Shown piece by piece: positions 33,081 to 44,501 of a stretch of 64,000 nucleotides of DNA (position 1 is the first letter of the stretch; each line of letters begins with the position of its first letter). The stretch covers positions 184,145,983-184,209,982 of the forward strand of contig NC_073746.1 of the NCBI RefSeq assembly GCF_029784135.1, in the 5' to 3' direction. Below the pieces are notes generated by a model that worked only from the letters and a program-made list of their open reading frames with translations, searched no databases and was not told the origin of the DNA. The translations under genes were made by a program, and so were the position numbers. This DNA comes from Toxorhynchites rutilus septentrionalis (Eukaryota; Arthropoda; Insecta; Diptera; Culicidae).

Positions 33081-33579
33081 CCGATTGAGCTCAAAGTTGG
33101 ACACAATATACAATCCACTTCAAGGAGTGTTGTTACGGCATAAAAAAATTGGAAAATTGGAAGAAAAATGATTTTATATATGACCAGAGTGCGTTTCTGA
33201 AATTGAGCTTCTAATGAAAATCGACTATTCAGTAATGAATATGTGTTCTATGTGAAGGAAACATCTTTTTTCCACGTGTTTGGCAAAATCATAAACTGAA
33301 ATTGTGTTTCGAAGTGATTTAAAATTTATCGATTCCCCTCATCTATCTCTATATATATATATATAAAAGTTTTCCTTTGTGTGCTGTTCCTTTGTGTGCG
33401 CGTTAAAAACTCGAAAAGTACGGAACCGACTGAGCTCAAACTATGATACAATAAACAAAACAACCAAACACATCTAGGGTTGTTGTTACAACATAAAAAA
33501 ATGAAAAATTCAACTCAACCAAGCAACCACAATGTGCCACAGCAGAGCGTGGCAGGGTACAGCTAGTTTATATAGATAG

Positions 33580-33761
<182 letters not shown>

Positions 33762-36128
33762 CAGTTGAATTTCACTCGTTGGGCTATCTTTAGTTGGGCT
33801 TCGATTTAGTTGGGCTCCCGTTCGTTGGGCTATAGCCCAACTAAATCGAAGACAAACGTCAATTCTGACAACGCAAAATTTTTTTCGAGGGGCTCGTGGA
33901 TGGTGTTTTTAGGTTTAAAATAAATTTTAAATGAATCATTGAAATAAATAAAATCGAATATTATTCAACAAAAACAATATTTATTTTAAACGTTTCAAAC
34001 AAAATTAAACAAACCACGTAAATTCATTTTCAACAAAATGGTAGAGTTCTTCAACATGCTCGTTTTAGCCATTCAACTTCAGTGATTTTCGAACGTAGCG
34101 CGTTCAAACGGCATACTTCTGCAACATCATGCTTCATATAGCGAACTAGGCAATCAATTGACTTGATTGCATCGCCAAAATCAGGATCTCCGGTACTAGT
34201 AATGGAAGTATCAAACGAATTACTTCCATCTTCTGTGTCTACCAACCATTCTTCTTGCATTTCAGGTTGATCTTTCTTGAGAACTGATGACAAAATCTCG
34301 TCATCAGAGAACACTTCACTGGTTACCCAATCTGGATTATGATCACCATCATACACCTGATCTTTGATCCACAGATCAATATCTTGCTCAGATGTTTTTG
34401 TTCCTGCCAAACTGTCAATCCTGGACACAAGCGCTTTGAAGTCATCATCGGCCGCTTTCGAGTCTACATTAACAGCATCCTCCGGCAAACCATCGATCAA
34501 TTTCTTCCACGAATTACGTATAGTTTTGTCAGATATCTCCTCCCAAGAGGTTGCCAACCACGAAATACACTGTTGAAGATTAATCTTCTTCAATCGTTCT
34601 TCGAAACTAAAGAGGAAAGTACATAAATAAAACCTCAATTAGAATTTGAATTTAAATTTCGAAAAAGCACAGACGAAAAACTATCGTGCGCATAGTTTTG
34701 TGTTTATATTTGGAATCAATTACAAAAGTTTAATGTTTAATATTTGGAAATTTACCTTAAGTGTTCGTTTTCCAGAATTAATGCGAGCATCAGTTTTCTT
34801 TTATACTTTCGCTTGATTGCATTGATGACCGATTGGTCCATCGGCTGGCATTCAGCAGTTACATTTGGTGGGAGGTAGATCACTTGAATCAGTCCATCGT
34901 CACTCTGTAGAGATTCGTCAACGTCATAATGACTGGTGCAATTATCATGAACCAGCAATGCCTTTGGCTCCAATCCTCTCTCGGCCGAAAATTTTCGAAC
35001 AGCGGGGACAAACTCTTCGTGGAACCATTGACGGAACAACAGTCTGGTCATCCAAGCCTTTTTGGAATGATTATATGAAACGGGAAGTTCTTCGATGTTG
35101 ATTCCTCGTGGTTTTGCAGCAGTGCAAATGAAATACAACGGAAGCTTTAGGGAACCATCTATGTTGGAGCAAGGCATAAACGTATACCTTGTCTTGTTTT
35201 GCTTCCGTCCGCTTGCCACGGTCTCATCACAGGTAACGACAGAGCGTGTGGCTAGGAGCTTGATGAACAAGGCAGATTCATCTGCATTAAAGACTTGGGA
35301 TAGTGATAGCTGCATTTCCTGAATCTTCTTCTGTAGAACCTTCTTGAAATTTAGGTACGCTTCAACGTTTACCGATGCCTTTTCTCCTGTTACGGCTTTC
35401 ACGCGCAATCCAAACCGCTGCTTAAAACGATGCATCCAGCCATCCGAAGCAGAAAAACCGTGCACCGCATAGAGCCCCCGGTCCTGGAACATCTTAAACA
35501 GCAGCTCCGCCTTTGCTTTAAGAATATCCACTGTCAACAAAATGTTGGACTGCCGCTGCTGTAAAATCCAGATGTAAAGAGCTTCTTCCAGCAAAGGGAA
35601 CGTCTGCTCTTTCAATGTTTTTCGATTATTTACACCATATTCCTTGAACTTGTCCACCGCCTCACGAATTGCTTCTTTCTTTTGGATTATTCTCGTGACC
35701 GTAGAAGATCCTACGCCGTACTTCTTCCCAAGAAAGTCATGCGTACCACATCCTGCTTCAAAATCTTTAATTATGCGAACCTTCTCCACCAGCGTCAGGA
35801 AATTGCTCCTCCGTTTCCGGTTAACGTTCGTACTGGATCCTTGCAAACCATCCATTTTGAGCCTGGCGATCGAAATGAACGTATATTAAATCTACGCTAA
35901 TTTTAATATCAAACTTCATTAAGAACTTACCAATTAATCCAACCTAGAACGAAACTCAACCACGAATGAAATAAACGTCAGTGGTGTGAAAACTTTTTTG
36001 CGTTTCCCATAACAACAAACAATCGGTGTGACCCTCGATCGATTTTCGACTTTGACAGTTCAGCCCAACGAGTGAAAGTCTTTCACAAATTGGGCTAAGA
36101 GCTTAGTGCAACGAGTGAAATTCGACTG
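33762..36128 (-). mobile_element. Complete Tigger/pogo-superfamily DNA transposon
   Basis: 2367 bp with 20-bp terminal inverted repeats (CAGTTGAATTTCACTCGTTG; the other end has CAGTCGAATTTCACTCGTTG) and TA on both sides (33760-33761, 36129-36130). Subterminal 'agttgggctcc' and 'ttgggctat' words are repeated near both ends. It encodes one transposase in two exons on the minus strand with all motifs present. The target site lies inside the Gypsy protease frame. The intact structure suggests a recent insertion. Confidence 0.92.
34051..35855 (-). CDS. Tigger-type transposase, two exons, 551 aa
   Basis: Exon 1 is 35855-34756 and exon 2 is 34606-34051. The 149-bp intron (34755-34607) has GTAAAT...CTTTAG borders and keeps the frame across the junction. 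Residues about 17-68 form a psq-type helix-turn-helix (FLTLVEKVRIIKDFEAG). Residues 80-165 form a CENP-B-type HTH (ASDGWMHRFKQRFGL). The DDE_1 catalytic core follows, with D192 (FNADESALF), D304 (LLVHDNCTSHY) and D340 (QCP-type context ECQPMDQSVI). The C-terminal exon is acidic. It would bind the terminal repeats and cut and paste the element at TA. All catalytic residues are present and no stop or frameshift is visible. Confidence 0.88.
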
Positions 36129-36130
36129 TA

Positions 36131-36538
36131 GTGGCTCTTCTGTATCAGTGATGAGTGAAAATTTGTTTGTTTCAAAATTCAACATTCCCTTGGTGAAAAG
36201 TTAAAAACAATTAGTTGTAATTTACGGTTCCAGGTTGAAGGTTTCTGGGAAAGTTGAAGTTATTGTTGAATACAAAGGGAAGAAGGTGAAATCTTTTGGT
36301 TCTTGACTGTGATTACCAGTTTATTGCTTTGCTGGGTAGACCGTGGATGGATGATTTTTTACCAACTGGAGACTTTTTTTGGTGATTCTATGTCAATCCA
36401 TAATTTTACAGAAGAACAAAATAACGCATTAACTGCTGAAATAAAATTAAAGTTTTCTGACGTATTTGTCGAGGATTTTTGTACTTCAATAAAACATTTT
36501 GAAGCCGAACTGGTTTTAAAAAGGTACATTCCAATTTT
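36131..36538 (+). pseudogene. Gypsy protease C-terminus and start of reverse transcriptase
   Basis: After the Tigger element the frame runs through the protease flap region to DCDYQFIALLGRPWMDDF, the conserved end of Gypsy proteases (ALLGRPWLD). It continues with KLKFSDVFVEDFCTSIKHFE and AELVLKRYIPI, the N-terminal RT segment. One or two frameshifts occur near 36230-36300. The frame is cut at 36538 by the 36539-37631 element and resumes at 37632. Confidence 0.75.
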
Positions 36539-37631
36539 GACGTAGGACTACGTCTTTCATTTCTATACCGGGGTGTAAAATCAAAGTTTCGAAAACGAAA
36601 GCGTTACGCCGAAGACCGAGATTTTGAGCGTTAATAGCTCCTAAACAACTGAACGAAATGGTATGATAAACACTTCATTCGAAAGATAAAATGTCCACGC
36701 GTTCTATATTTGTTACTTTCTGACCCAAAAACTTGTTTCAATAGTCATAAATTTGCTTTCAAAACAGGCTATTGAAATCACTAATCGGTATATAAGCGAG
36801 CGCCGCTCGGAAATCCACTCAGTTTTAATTGAACAGCGATTGGAGCATGTTGTCGCTGTTGTGGTGAAGCTCTTCATTTATCATGAAGGCGCGGATGAAC
36901 GGTGTCACCAAGAGCCTGTTTGTGCACCTTAGGCCAGAAGGGAATCCATCAGGAGGAGAGTGATGCCTCAAACGGTTCCCCGGGAAGATCGCGAAGCAGC
37001 CGCTACACACACACACACATACACGCGCGGAATTCTTTCCGTTTGGATGCCATTCAGCATCGAGAAATACCCGGAAAATAATCTGCCAGTTCCTCTGGGA
37101 ATTTAAAAATACATTCATTTGAAAGAGTTTATTTGAATGTTTTCTATCCATGTAACACTGTGACCAAATATGTTTCAATCAAGTGCTATTAACAGATGGT
37201 TATCGAGTTAGCATAAACCACTGGTGGGCTTCCAGTATCGAGGAAAATGTGGAAATATCCAATCGTTACTGAAAATAATCTGCCAGTTCCTCTGGGAATT
37301 TAAAATTACATTCATGTGAAAGAGTTTATTTCAATGTTTTCTATCCATGTAACACTGTGACCAAATACATTTGGTTTTGTGATTTTTCAATCAATCGCAA
37401 TTAACAGGATAGCTTCTGAAGATTATTCTTCCCCATCAGTAGGATATTTCCGTATCCAATAATGGATGCATAAAACCTTGTGCCTCCAACGTAACGCTCT
37501 CGTTTTCGAAGTTCTCCAAATATACATTCATTCAGAATGAATTCAGATTCAACTTCAAACAAATGATCTCTAAATCAACGATAGTCCTACGTCACCCTTG
37601 CGGTTATACCATAGATATTACCCACTTCCTG
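36539..37631 (-). mobile_element. Unclassified dispersed element (CAGGAAGTGGG...CCTACGTC), short copy
   Basis: The reverse complement of the family at 17792-19703, with the same two ends and TTTT on both sides. Removing it with one TTTT restores the Gypsy reading frame, so its limits are well defined. On the plus strand a TATA box (36789-36796, TATATAAG) lies 32 bp before an arthropod-type initiator TCAGTT (36819-36824), as in the other copy. Only short ORFs follow, with no recognised protein. Confidence 0.75.
36789..36824 (+). promoter_or_regulatory. TATA box plus initiator inside the dispersed element
   Basis: TATATAAGCGAGCGCCGCTC is followed by TCAGTT with the initiator A 32 bp after the first T of the TATA box, which is the canonical spacing in insects. 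The sequence is conserved on the minus strand of the 17792-19703 copy (19441-19453 onward). The layout and GC-rich spacer resemble insect histone-gene promoters. Activity is inferred. Confidence 0.5.
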
Positions 37632-38030
37632 TTTTTAAGAAGGTAAATGACGTTCCCTATCGTTTAGGGGAGTAGGTTTTAAATGGTTTAGGTAAAATGA
37701 AGAAAGATAACGTTATAATTCCTAATCTATTGAGTGGGTATCACCTGTGGTTATAGTTGTCAAGAAAAACAATGATATAAAATTAGTAATTGACTGCAAA
37801 GTTTATTATCAAGGTAATCATACCGAATACCTATCCATTACCAATTGCTCAATATCTTTATGCTAAATTAGCCGGATGTAGCGTACTCTGTGCGTTGGAT
37901 TTAGAGAGAGCGTACACAAAGCACGATTAACACGATTAAAGGAGTTTTTTCATATAATAGATTGCTACAGGGCGCTTCCTCTAGTGCATCTATTTTCCAG
38001 CAAGTAATGGATCAGGTTTTGTACGACATT
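37632..38030 (+). pseudogene. Gypsy reverse transcriptase remnant
   Basis: Broken frames carry, in order, NDVPYRLG, VVIVVKKNNDIKLVIDCK, IPNTYPLPIAQ, LCALDLERAYT (first catalytic Asp region) and KGVFSYNRLLQGASSSASIF. These are successive RT blocks of Ty3/Gypsy polymerases. Several frameshifts and a deletion after 'ERAYT' are present, and the YxDD block and RNase H are missing. The sequence jumps near 38030 into integrase. Confidence 0.78.
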
Positions 38031-38700
38031 GAAAATCTTATTGCTGCTTGTGATATTTGTGCAAGTATGGCAATTTTTCCAAAGCAAAGCGTTACTTCAA
38101 AGTGGATACCTACTGCGAGACCATTCAGTAGAATAAGTACAGATTTCACTAAAGGGACAGTAAAAGACGCACTCAAAAAGTTTTTGCTGGTATACTGGAT
38201 TTAAGCTTAGATGATCAGATTAATATTTTTCCATTTTTATTATAGAAATAATAACATGGCATTAGAGGGTAGTTTCCCTTCTGAAAGAATATTTAGTTAT
38301 ACACCAAAGATGTTGATCGATTTGATCAACCTAAAGAAAAATTATAAGCAATCGTTAGTACCAAATTCGCTTGATGGTGCTTCTAAATCTAATAATAACA
38401 ACCATCAACATGATTCTTTAGATACACAGACGTCTGGGGATATCGTGTTGTACAAGAATAAAATTCCGCATTTACGTGAAAAATGTATTAACGCATCATT
38501 TTCGAAACGATTTTCTAAAAAAGTTATTACAGATCACGGTTGGAAACGAGACTACGATTACCGTTCATCCAATGCTGGTCAGAGTCGTAAGGGATACACA
38601 GGAAACATCGAGTCAGCCCAGGCCGTCGTTGAGATTGATCGAAGCTGGTCAGCCAATACCGACTACCTCTGAAACCGAGATACCAACCGTGGAGGAGAGA
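38030..38700 (+). pseudogene. Gypsy integrase remnant and Pol C-terminus
   Basis: IAACDICASMAIFPKQ is the last part of the HHCC zinc domain, and PFSRISTDF is the start of the integrase core (usually PWSRIHIDF). The catalytic core is then missing. The frame 38211-38672 resumes with FPSERIFSYTPKMLIDLINL and ends with a basic, Gln/Asn-rich C-terminus. A frame change near 38540 splits the tail. The 3' LTR follows at 38911. Confidence 0.7.
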
Positions 38701-38910
38701 AATGGTGTTCGGCAAACACCGGTTCGAAGGGAGATTCAATCAACAGTAAATCGAAACAGAAAGAGAAAGTATCCACCTGAATCGGTAGTGCTAACTGGCC
38801 TACCAAGGCGTCCGAAGAGAGAAAAGAAGCCAAAAATAGAAAAGATAGTGATTATGAATATTTTTAAATTATTGTTCTTATTTCTGAATTTTTTAAGGGG
38901 GAAGAGCTAT

Positions 38911-39189
38911 TGTGTTTTGAATTAGAATTTAGATTAGTTGAATTTTAGAATGTTTTCGAACATCTATCAAATGAGTATATTGTATAGACACTATAGATAA
39001 GTTCAATTATTCGTGTATTCAGCATTCGACGGGATAAACATACTGCTGTCAAGTAGTTGTTGAAATAAAGCCTTTTCCGACTTCGACTCCCAAACAAGTC
39101 ACACGCTTTTTTATTATACTCCGGAGAATTTGATTAAGTATTATTCAGTAGTTTTCCTCGGATTTCCCTCGGTGATCCGGAACACATTA
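38911..39189 (+). repeat. 3' LTR of the Gypsy element
   Basis: 279 bp, the same length as the 5' LTR, in direct orientation. A polypurine tract (AAGGGGGAAGAG, 38895-38906) immediately precedes it, as expected for plus-strand priming. It is followed by sequence that resembles the 3' tail of the RNase H retrotransposon copy interrupted at 27245. Confidence 0.87.
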
Positions 39190-39665
39190 GTATCCTTCGT
39201 TGTATCCCTGTTTCATATCCCTCCTATCCGACTTAGGAACTTTTACTTAGTTGCTTACACGGGCCGAAAGTTGTGCAGGCCACTGACCAAGAGCTGAGGA
39301 TTGTACCGCTCATGACAACTCTACACGAGCTGATGATTCTGCCGGCTAGTGACCATTCTGTCTTGGATTCCTCGAGTCGAGAGAGACGCAACACGCTGAA
39401 ATAGGGGTACAAACTAGGGGGCGTTGATGATTAATGGTCAGCTGCATCCCAATAGGAAGTATCCCGTGTCGGGCACAAAAACAGAGCATTGGAGACCTCA
39501 ACATCCCAATTATGAGAACATTTCGTAATACTAATCTCGAGCCAACCGCGAGTAATCGGTTACATATTACTAACATCGATGATAAGAAATTTTTTTTAAA
39601 TATTGAACTCCCGACCCCGTCAGGCTGACGAATATGAACCTTAATAAAAATATATACATTTTGGA
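39190..39665 (+). mobile_element. Probable 3' tail of the interrupted non-LTR copy
   Basis: The sequence begins 'tatccttcgttgtatccctg', comparable to 'catccttttcccctcctttt' at the same place in the copy at 8865-15905. It includes 'ccgcgagtaatcggtt' (39545-39561), which also occurs in the 3' end of that copy (8852-8868, inverted). It ends in 'ccttaataaaaatatata'. This supports insertion of the Gypsy element into an older non-LTR copy. The 3' half has no coding potential. Confidence 0.5.
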
Positions 39666-40289
39666 AAAACAAATTCGAGGGGTCGTATCCGTAACACGAC
39701 CGCTTAGGGTGTAAGACTATGCAATCTTTTTTTCATTTGTTGGTTTATCATTTCGGATATTATTTGCGAATACGTCGAAATTTCATAAATAACTCTTTGG
39801 TTAAAAGCTTCGGGGACCCTGAAAAGGTTTAATAGCTTGCGTGGTTTTGCAGAATCATTTCGAAAAGCAACGATTATTTCTTGGCTTTGCGAGAACGATA
39901 CACTTATTGGTCATATGTCGCAAATTATTTCTTTATATCAATGCACGCATTGCACTGAGTATTTAACGAGAGGCATATTCTATGCATCGCCATTCAACAA
40001 GCATCAAACACGCGTTTAACAGGTGAACACAGTTGCAGCGATAAAAATTAAACATCGCAAGAATGACCGTTTTGAAAAATCATCAAACAGATACTGTGGA
40101 ATGGTGAACAGTTCAAGAGAGGTTCTGCAACGATTTGAAGTCGAAGACACATGAATGATTTTGGAAATATGTGGAAATCCTCGTTTATTTCATTGGTTTC
40201 ATTCAGTTTGCATGTACAAAAAATAACAATGTGATCAAAGTGATTGGACTGCAATTTCACGTTACTCAAATGAATGATGTTCATAATTT
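39666..40289. other. No recognised gene
   Basis: Bases 39790-39830 resemble the 3' flank of the H2A pseudogenes ('aactcttt', 'ccctgaaaag', 'gtttaata'), so a degraded histone 3' end may lie here. Nothing else was recognised. Confidence 0.4.
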
Positions 40290-40850
40290 TTAGTTTACTT
40301 GCTTCTCCAATTGATAAAAGATAGTTACTGGAATCACTGATGTCTCATCGACGTTAAATTGCCTTACTGGTAAAATTTCCCGACTGCAACGTGATTGAAT
40401 TCTTGTGCCCTGGCGACGGAGATTGCTTGTGTCCGTAGTGAGAGTTGTGGATGGCGCTTTCGAAAACCAGCCAACTAATTTATTCCGGCTCATGCCTTTT
40501 TGGCTATTGGAAGGGTGAGAAACACCATTTCTTTCGGCCAAATCATACGCCAGCTTCCGCATTTCTCTCGTCGTAACACCCATAAACTGTTGTTCCATAA
40601 CAAGAATACCATCTACAAGCTTGTTCTCTTGCGCCGTCGTAAAAAGATTACTGAATGATCCCAGCAGCTGGAGCTGCAGAGGATCTACACAATTTAAATA
40701 AAGTTAACGTGTTTCTCGCGGGACACAATGCACTAAGGCTGCATGTCACCCTGACACACCACTCTCAACTGCTTCGATGGCCGCATTCAAGCTGATCTGT
40801 GACCACTTTTTACGATCGGATGTTCTGGTATAATCCCGCACTATGATTCC
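40290..40850 (-). pseudogene. pogo/Tigger transposase pseudogene (DNA-binding part)
   Basis: On the minus strand from about 40846 the frame reads DYTRTSDRKKWSQISLNAAI (psq-type HTH), with a stop near 40765. It then reads FTTAQENKLVDGILVMEQQF, GVTTREMRKLAYDLAERNGV and SHPSNSQKGM (CENP-B-type HTH). After frame changes it ends in RQFNVDETSVIPVTIFYQLE, the first catalytic Asp block. The start codon position has ATA. The rest of the DDE domain is absent. It lies directly next to the MITE at 40865 but is not obviously part of it. Confidence 0.78.
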
Positions 40851-40864
40851 GCAGTAGACACCCG

Positions 40865-41188
40865 CAGTAGAACCCCGATTATCCGCGAAATAATCGGGCT
40901 AGATCACTACGTATAACGAAAATCGCGGATAACTCAAAAAAGGGCTAAAAATGAAGTACAAACACGAAAAAAGATATTTTAGCATAAAAACTATGTTTTA
41001 TCAATACAGAAATTGTCGGATTATCCACATCAGTAAAATGAAATGTGAAAGTCATGGCAAAACAAAAGAGCAAGACTCTACCACTCACTGACAAATTTCG
41101 GGAAGGTTTATAGAATTACTAAGGAACTCGCATTCGCGGATAATCCGCACCGCGGATCATCCACTCGCGGATAATCGAGGTTTTACTG
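40865..41188 (+). mobile_element. pogo/Tigger-type MITE, copy 3
   Basis: 324 bp with inverted ends CAGTAGAACCCCGATTATCC... and ...GGATAATCGAGGTTTTACTG. It is followed by TA, but the left flank is CG, so the left duplication is lost. Internal sequence matches copies at 78-345 and 2126-2432. Noncoding. The family depends on a pogo-like transposase. Confidence 0.8.
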
Positions 41189-41553
41189 TATATCCAATTA
41201 TGTTTACAAATTTTGACAGCTGTATTTACATGTTATGTTGAAAAAAATACCTGGTCATACTGCCCCAAGCAGGTATGCCCATTCCGCCCCGTACATTTAC
41301 GCCCAATAAAAATAAACTGAAATAAACGACAAAGCAGCGCCATAAATAAGTGGAAATGTTCAGAAATAATACCAGTACGAAGTGATATAAAGAGCAGAGT
41401 CATAAATTTCAGTATTTCAGTAAACAATTTTTCGCCTAGTCATATTGCCCCTATCTACCATATATCGGAAAAGCAAAACCTTACGGGAGGTGTCATTTTC
41501 AAGAAACTCGAATTGTGTTTGCATCAATTCGGATTGATTTCAACATGTTTGTT
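41189..41553. other. Intergenic; dispersed-repeat words
   Basis: Contains paired words 'ctggtcatactgcccc' (41250) and 'ctagtcatattgcccc' (41436), which suggest a small degraded repeat. The right end is the 3' flank of the zinc-finger gene. Confidence 0.4.
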
Positions 41554-41559
41554 TTTATT
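41554..41559 (-). terminator. Poly(A) signal of the first ZAD gene
   Basis: AATAAA on the minus strand, 16 bp after the stop codon (41577-41575). The very short 3' UTR is typical of compact insect zinc-finger genes. Confidence 0.6.
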
Positions 41560-41574
41560 CGATCACAATGCACC

Positions 41575-43668
41575 TTATTCAATTTCAACCTCCGCTTCAT
41601 ATGTCGTATCATCTAAAGTCTGTGTATGCATTTCAGCATGATGATCAGCAAGGTCTTCAACCGATGCCAACCATTCTTCACAAAGATCGCATGGCAACAT
41701 TGGAGAGGTACCGGGACCTCCAATACTTCCCGTTACTTGTTTGCTATTTTTGGTCGATGGAAGATGCCTCCTGAGAACGCGTTTGCCACAACTATTAATA
41801 TGCTTACTTAATAGCGTCCTTCTGGTAAATGGTTTGTTGCATAGTTCACACTTGTAAGGGTAATTCCCTGAGTGCACTATTTCATGCCTCCGCTTATCCG
41901 ATAAATGGGCGAATGTTTTGGAACAAAAAGTACAAAAATATGGCCTCTCTTTTGTGTGAACCCTCATGTGAGTTTTCAAATTTGTGGAGCACTTAAAACT
42001 TTTATTACAAACCGTACAACAGAATGAACTTTCTGCCGAATGTGCCCTCAACATATGTACTTTGAAGTTACTCTTTTTTGAAAAATCTCTTTCGCATATG
42101 GTGCATTTGAACGATTTATTGGATGCATCATGAAGCAAGCGGTGGGACTTCAGATTTCCTTTTGTCGAAAAATCCTTCCTGCAAATATCACATATGAAGC
42201 GATGTTTTCCATCGATTTTAGCGGAAGTAACATTAAACGATGCTTCAGGTTGTTTAGAATTTGTCAACTGAGTCTTTATATGGAAGAAATCGTGTTTTGC
42301 CTGGTGACTTTCAAGTCTCTGCTTGAATTTACAATCCAGAAAACAGACCTCGCAAACAAAACTTGTTCGATGTATTTGGTCGACTCTTTTGTGAACACTA
42401 TCCGAGTGCATGCCGAGTTGTTTAAATGGAACTATTTGATCACATCCACAGCATTTAATTTCATGATCAGCGGGAAGTGTCTTATGCAATTGTTCATGCT
42501 GTCTTTTTCTACGTATACTATGCAAAACTAGATGGCAACATGCACACGTGCGCATTTTTTTATTATAACGATTAGCATTATGAAACTTCAGAGCTTTTAG
42601 AGAACTATGCTTCTTATAACAAATGTCACACGAGAACCAATCTTCTGTGGTGCACTTTTTATCCTGTAGTGGTAAGTGCACGGATATTGAATGTGTCTCA
42701 AGCTCTTGTCTTGTCTGGAACTCTATTGAACACCCACAACAGTTGATACTTTCTATAGAATGTTCCGATTCGAGTTCCTTGCTGTCATGTTGCTCCTCCT
42801 CTATTGCTTCGTAATTTTCGTAATGCTCCTCATCCAGAGTTTCAACTTCCATTTTTATGGCTAATTTCTCATCCGCATCATTAATAATCTCAGAACCATC
42901 CACTTCAATACCAAGATTCGTGTTTTCCTCCATATAGCAATGATTATCCATATTTTGAAACGGATTGCATTTTTTATCCGCAACATCTTGGATATGTTCG
43001 TCTAGAGATTCCTTAAGTTCTTCAACAAGATACTCTTCTTCATACACTGGAAAATTTGGTTCGTTGTCCTCTTTTATAAGGACATGAGCGGATGGAATAC
43101 ATTCAGGTGTTTCTCGATTCTCTGTCTCGTTTGTTATGGAGGATACCGAAGCAGCATTAGAACCAGATTTCTCTGATAGAGTACCTTCATTTCCCGCCTT
43201 CTGAACGCTAGTTTCTTCATTCAGCAGTGTTTCACATATGGAAGGACCGTTACTTTCTACCACATCCTGCTCTGAATAACACACTTCTGAATCTTTTATA
43301 TCTTCCCCAATGCTACATTCTTGTTTTCCTATCACATTTGTCATGTTGCTCAAACAAAGAATCTTTCTCAATTTTCTGTCGCTGTTCCGACATTTGGAAA
43401 TAATCGCGTTCGCATCGTTGATGGCGCGTAAACATCCGTTGCAAATCATTCCCGGTAAACCATCGTGTTTCTCGACCTAAAAGATTGAGGAATTCATTGG
43501 ATTGCATTCGGGCAATAGTATCTTTTACACGGTCAAACATACCGATATACCCGCACAGTTTGCTATGATATGTGCAGGAGATAATCCACAGTCTTCCTCC
43601 GAATGGAACAATGATGTGAAAATCCCGTCATCCTCCATACACACGCGACATATATCTGATGCATCCAT
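41575..43668 (-). CDS. ZAD-domain C2H2 zinc-finger protein 1, 675 aa
   Basis: Exon 1 is 43668-43543 (42 codons), the 66-bp intron has GTATGT...TTTTAG borders, and exon 2 is 43476-41575. The ZAD domain (residues about 5-85) has zinc-binding pairs C7/C10 (DICRVC) and C54/C57 (MICNGC) and spans the intron. An acidic linker (about 90-275) follows. About eleven C2H2-like fingers come next, of which those such as FICDICRKDFSTKGNLKSHR and FCCTVCNKSFKCSTNLKTHM are canonical and several earlier ones are irregular. ZAD proteins dimerise through the ZAD and bind DNA as transcription or chromatin regulators in insects. The exact targets are unknown. The gene appears intact. A paralog lies at 57311-59263. 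Confidence 0.88.
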
Positions 43669-44119
43669 AGGTTCACATTTATAAAATCAATGTGCGAGCT
43701 TTAAAAATGATAAACTACAAATAATTTATATACAGATCACACAAATAAATGTATAATATATTATGGAGCAAATCGCATAAGTTCAAGTTGTACACTGTTT
43801 GTTTACGTTCTTCTTCGCAGGGTTATCAGATTTTTTTTTCACAAAATCATTTTTTCGTAAATCATACAGGGTGTTTCGTATACAGACATAACACTTTAAA
43901 TTGGAATATGTATTTTTAATAAGGCTTTTTTGACGTTAGAATAACGGGCACAGAATTAAATATAGATGTACAATGATTTTTTTATTGTTCATTATTTCAA
44001 GGGGCTATTCTAGTGTAGAGGCACGAATTTTGGACGTGTTTTTTCAGCTCCGAGAAAATAAAACAAAGAATATTTTTACTATTCATTAGGCCATATGAAT
44101 AAAAACAAAATTCAGCTTT

Positions 44120-44378
44120 CTTCTTCTTCTTCAATGGCACTAACGTTCCTAGAGGAACTTCGCCGTCTCAACGTAGTATTACTTGCGTCATTTTTATTAG
44201 TTCTTAGTTGAGATTTCTATGCCAAATAACACGCCTTGAATGCATTCTGAGTGGCAAGCTCTAGAATACGCGTGATCACAGTGCAAGTCGGAGGAAATTT
44301 ATTCCCCCGACCAGAACGGGAATCGAACCCGAACACCCGGCATGTTAGTTATGACGCTAACCGCTCGGCCAAGGGAGC
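44120..44378 (-). mobile_element. tRNA-derived SINE (Feilai-like), copy 3
   Basis: Same sequence as copies at 5499 and 18554, on the minus strand, with A and B boxes in the head (44310-44378) and the GAA-type tail at 44120. Exact 15-bp duplications ACAAAATTCAGCTTT lie at 44105-44119 and 44379-44393. A short deletion relative to other copies is present near 44300 (the 'ctttgacgaaaa' word is missing). Confidence 0.9.
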
Positions 44379-44501
44379 ACAAAATTCAGCTTTACTTTAC
44401 CTGAATTAAGCAGTCGAAAAGTGAGATTGAGTTTTTACTAGGTTTAGTATGAATAAAAGTAACAACTAAATATTTACTTTTCAAAAATGGAAGTTTACGT
44501 A

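Larger units (their letters stand above)
30639..33566 (+). mobile_element. Helitron-like non-autonomous repeats, interrupted
   Basis: Three related heads ('...cgcgt(c/t)aaaaactcgaaaagt(g/a)c(c)gga') lie at about 30885 and 33395, and a linked segment at 30643-30880 is repeated at 33107-33345. The last unit (33342-33566) begins TC after an A and ends with the hairpin GCCAC...GTGGC (33536-33553), then 'agggtacagCTAG' followed by T. That is the Helitron 3' end with insertion between A and T. No Rep/helicase is present. The 2.15-kb element at 30927-33080 is inserted in the left unit. Confidence 0.65.

Noticed and set aside
34339..35900. Plus-strand ORFs over the Tigger transposase
   Set aside because: They are antisense to a two-exon transposase that has all expected motifs.
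39805..39830. A fourth histone 3' stem-loop (ACCCTGAAAAGGT)
   Set aside because: The stem is shorter and the flanking sequence only partly resembles that of the H2A pseudogenes. No histone coding remnant was found next to it, so it is noted only as a possible trace.
43313..43540. A separate 75-aa minus-strand protein upstream of the first ZAD gene
   Set aside because: It overlaps the start of the zinc-finger gene in another frame and crosses its 66-bp intron. The spliced ZAD frame explains the sequence better.
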